Source of the DNA: Agathobacter sp.
GTDB lineage: Bacteria; Bacillota_A; Clostridia; Lachnospirales; Lachnospiraceae
DNA: 5,883 nt
Direction of reading: 5' to 3'
Assembly (NCBI GenBank): GCA_017936725.1
Contig: JAGBEZ010000131.1
Location: forward strand, 1-5,883
Under the pieces are notes generated by a model. The model did no database searches and was not told the DNA's origin. It saw only the letters and a list, made by a program, of their open reading frames with translations. Made by a program: the position numbers and the translations under genes. Below are positions 4,880 through 5,883 of the stretch, in pieces; position 1 is the first letter of the stretch, and each line of letters opens with the position of its first letter.

Positions 4880-5883
4880 GTGAGCAACTTAAGAAAAGAA
4901 ATAGAAAAAAGACGTACCTTTGCCATTATTTCCCATCCGGATGCTGGTAAAACAACATTAACAGAAAAATTCCTTTTGTACGGTGGAGCAATCAATTTAG
5001 CTGGTAGTGTAAAAGGAAAGGCAACTGCACGACATGCAGTTTCTGACTGGATGGAAATTGAAAAGCAGAGAGGTATTTCGGTTACTTCCTCTGTTCTTCA
5101 GTTTAATTATGATGGTTACTGCATCAATATTTTGGATACTCCTGGACATCAGGACTTCTCGGAAGATACGTACCGTACCCTTATGGCAGCGGATTCCGCA
5201 GTTATGGTTATCGATGGAAGCAAGGGTGTAGAAGCACAGACACGTAAACTTTTCAAGGTTTGCGTTATGCGTCATATTCCTATTTTTACTTTTATAAATA
5301 AAATGGACCGAGATGCAAACGATACGTTTGATTTATTAGGTGAAATTGAAAAAGAACTTGGCATTGAAACCTGTCCGGTAAACTGGCCAATTGGTTCTGG
5401 TAAAGAGTTTAAAGGGGTATACGATCGAAATAGCAAGCAGGTTCGTCTCTTCTCAGAAACCTTCAAAGGTACAAAAGAAGGAAAAGAGGAGTTAGTTTCT
5501 ATCGATGATCCAGCTTTAATCGAAAAAATTGGTCAGGATAAGTATGATCAGCTTATGGAAGAAATCGAGCTTTTGGATGGCGCGAGTGCAGAGTTTGATA
5601 TTGACCTTGTCTCAAAAGGAGAATTATCGCCAGTATTCTTTGGTTCTGCGCTTACAAACTTTGGTGTAGAAACCTTTTTGCAGCATTTCCTTCAGATGAC
5701 ATACTCACCACTTGCACGTAAAGCAGACATTGGTGTGATTGATCCATTTAACGAAGATTTCTCAGCCTTTGTATTTAAGATTCAGGCAAATATGAATAAG
5801 AATCACAGAGACCGTATCGCATTTATGCGTATTTGCTCTGGAAAGTTCGATGCAGGAATGGAAGTGTTCCATGTACAAGGAAA
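4880..5883 (+). CDS. prfC: Peptide chain release factor 3, N-terminal part (3' end outside window)
   Basis: The first 334 codons of RF3, a ribosome-bound translational GTPase that recycles RF1/RF2 after peptide release (full length about 530). The G motifs are all present and intact: G1 HPDAGKTT (19-26), G2 region [11 protein letters not shown] (61-71) with T69, G3 DTPGHQDF (86-93), G4 NKMD (140-143) and G5 GSA (255-257). SHPDAGKTT and [16 protein letters not shown] are characteristic of RF3 rather than EF-G or Tet[15 protein letters not shown] and the following beta-rich segment [13 protein letters not shown] begin domain 2. The start is GTG 4880, with GGAGG (4868-4872) 7 nt upstream. The protein begins (M)[22 protein letters not shown], as RF3 does. 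Expression probably comes from the sigma-A promoter at 4785-4813, with possible read-through from spoIIIA. Confidence 0.96.
   Translation, partial: MSNLRKEIEKRRTFAIISHPDAGKTTLTEKFLLYGGAINLAGSVKGKATARHAVSDWMEIEKQRGISVTSSVLQFNYDGYCINILDTPGHQDFSEDTYRTLMAADSAVMVIDGSKGVEAQTRKLFKVCVMRHIPIFTFINKMDRDANDTFDLLGEIEKELGIETCPVNWPIGSGKEFKGVYDRNSKQVRLFSETFKGTKEGKEELVSIDDPALIEKIGQDKYDQLMEEIELLDGASAEFDIDLVSKGELSPVFFGSALTNFGVETFLQHFLQMTYSPLARKADIGVIDPFNEDFSAFVFKIQANMNKNHRDRIAFMRICSGKFDAGMEVFHVQG

Noticed and set aside
4432..4995. Long minus-strand open frame of 187 codons across the spoIIIAH end and prfC start
   Set aside because: It is antisense to two well-recognised genes, reads through a promoter and an intergenic region, and its Ser/Thr/Phe-rich protein is typical of an antisense shadow.
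1..5883. CRISPR arrays, insertion sequences, tRNA genes, riboswitches, tandem repeats
   Set aside because: I scanned for repeated units, terminal inverted repeats, transposase motifs and tRNA-like folds and saw none. The window is almost fully occupied by conserved genes.

Overview
The window carries a complete spoIIIA sporulation operon (spoIIIAA to spoIIIAH, eight genes, all on the + strand). It lies between the 3' end of argS and the 5' two-thirds of prfC. This operon marks an endospore-forming Firmicute. The AT-rich sequence, strong GGAGG-type ribosome sites, protein style and argS/prfC flanks suggest a Clostridia member, probably Lachnospiraceae-like. The family placement is an inference from memory of such proteins, not from a search.

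Layout: 3-239 is the argS C-terminus, followed by a textbook intrinsic terminator (275-312). The 97-base gap before spoIIIAA also holds sigma-E-like promoter candidates. Any start site they set would fall inside the terminator hairpin, so the operon's own transcript could escape that terminator. From 337 to 4777 the eight genes are packed with overlaps of 56 nt (AA/AB), 4 nt (AD/AE) and 35 nt (AF/AG) and gaps of 2 to 43 nt. A 102-base gap with a near-perfect sigma-A promoter (TTGAAA, 17 nt, TATACT) then leads to prfC (4880 to beyond the window end). No terminator is visible after spoIIIAH.

How the genes work together: in Bacillus subtilis the SpoIIIA proteins are made in the mother cell under sigma-E. 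With forespore SpoIIQ they build a secretion-like channel across the two membranes around the forespore. AA is the secretion-type ATPase. AB, AC, AD and AE are membrane platform parts. AF, AG and AH resemble ring-building parts of type III secretion and flagellar machines.

The operon itself is well known, and I found no wholly new system. What is unusual is its form. SpoIIIAF is about half the usual length and lacks its soluble ring domain. SpoIIIAG lacks the long insertion that forms the beta-ring in the B. subtilis structure. SpoIIIAE has no N-terminal signal peptide. spoIIIAD appears to start at ATT and spoIIIAB at TTG. Together these suggest a reduced version of the channel.
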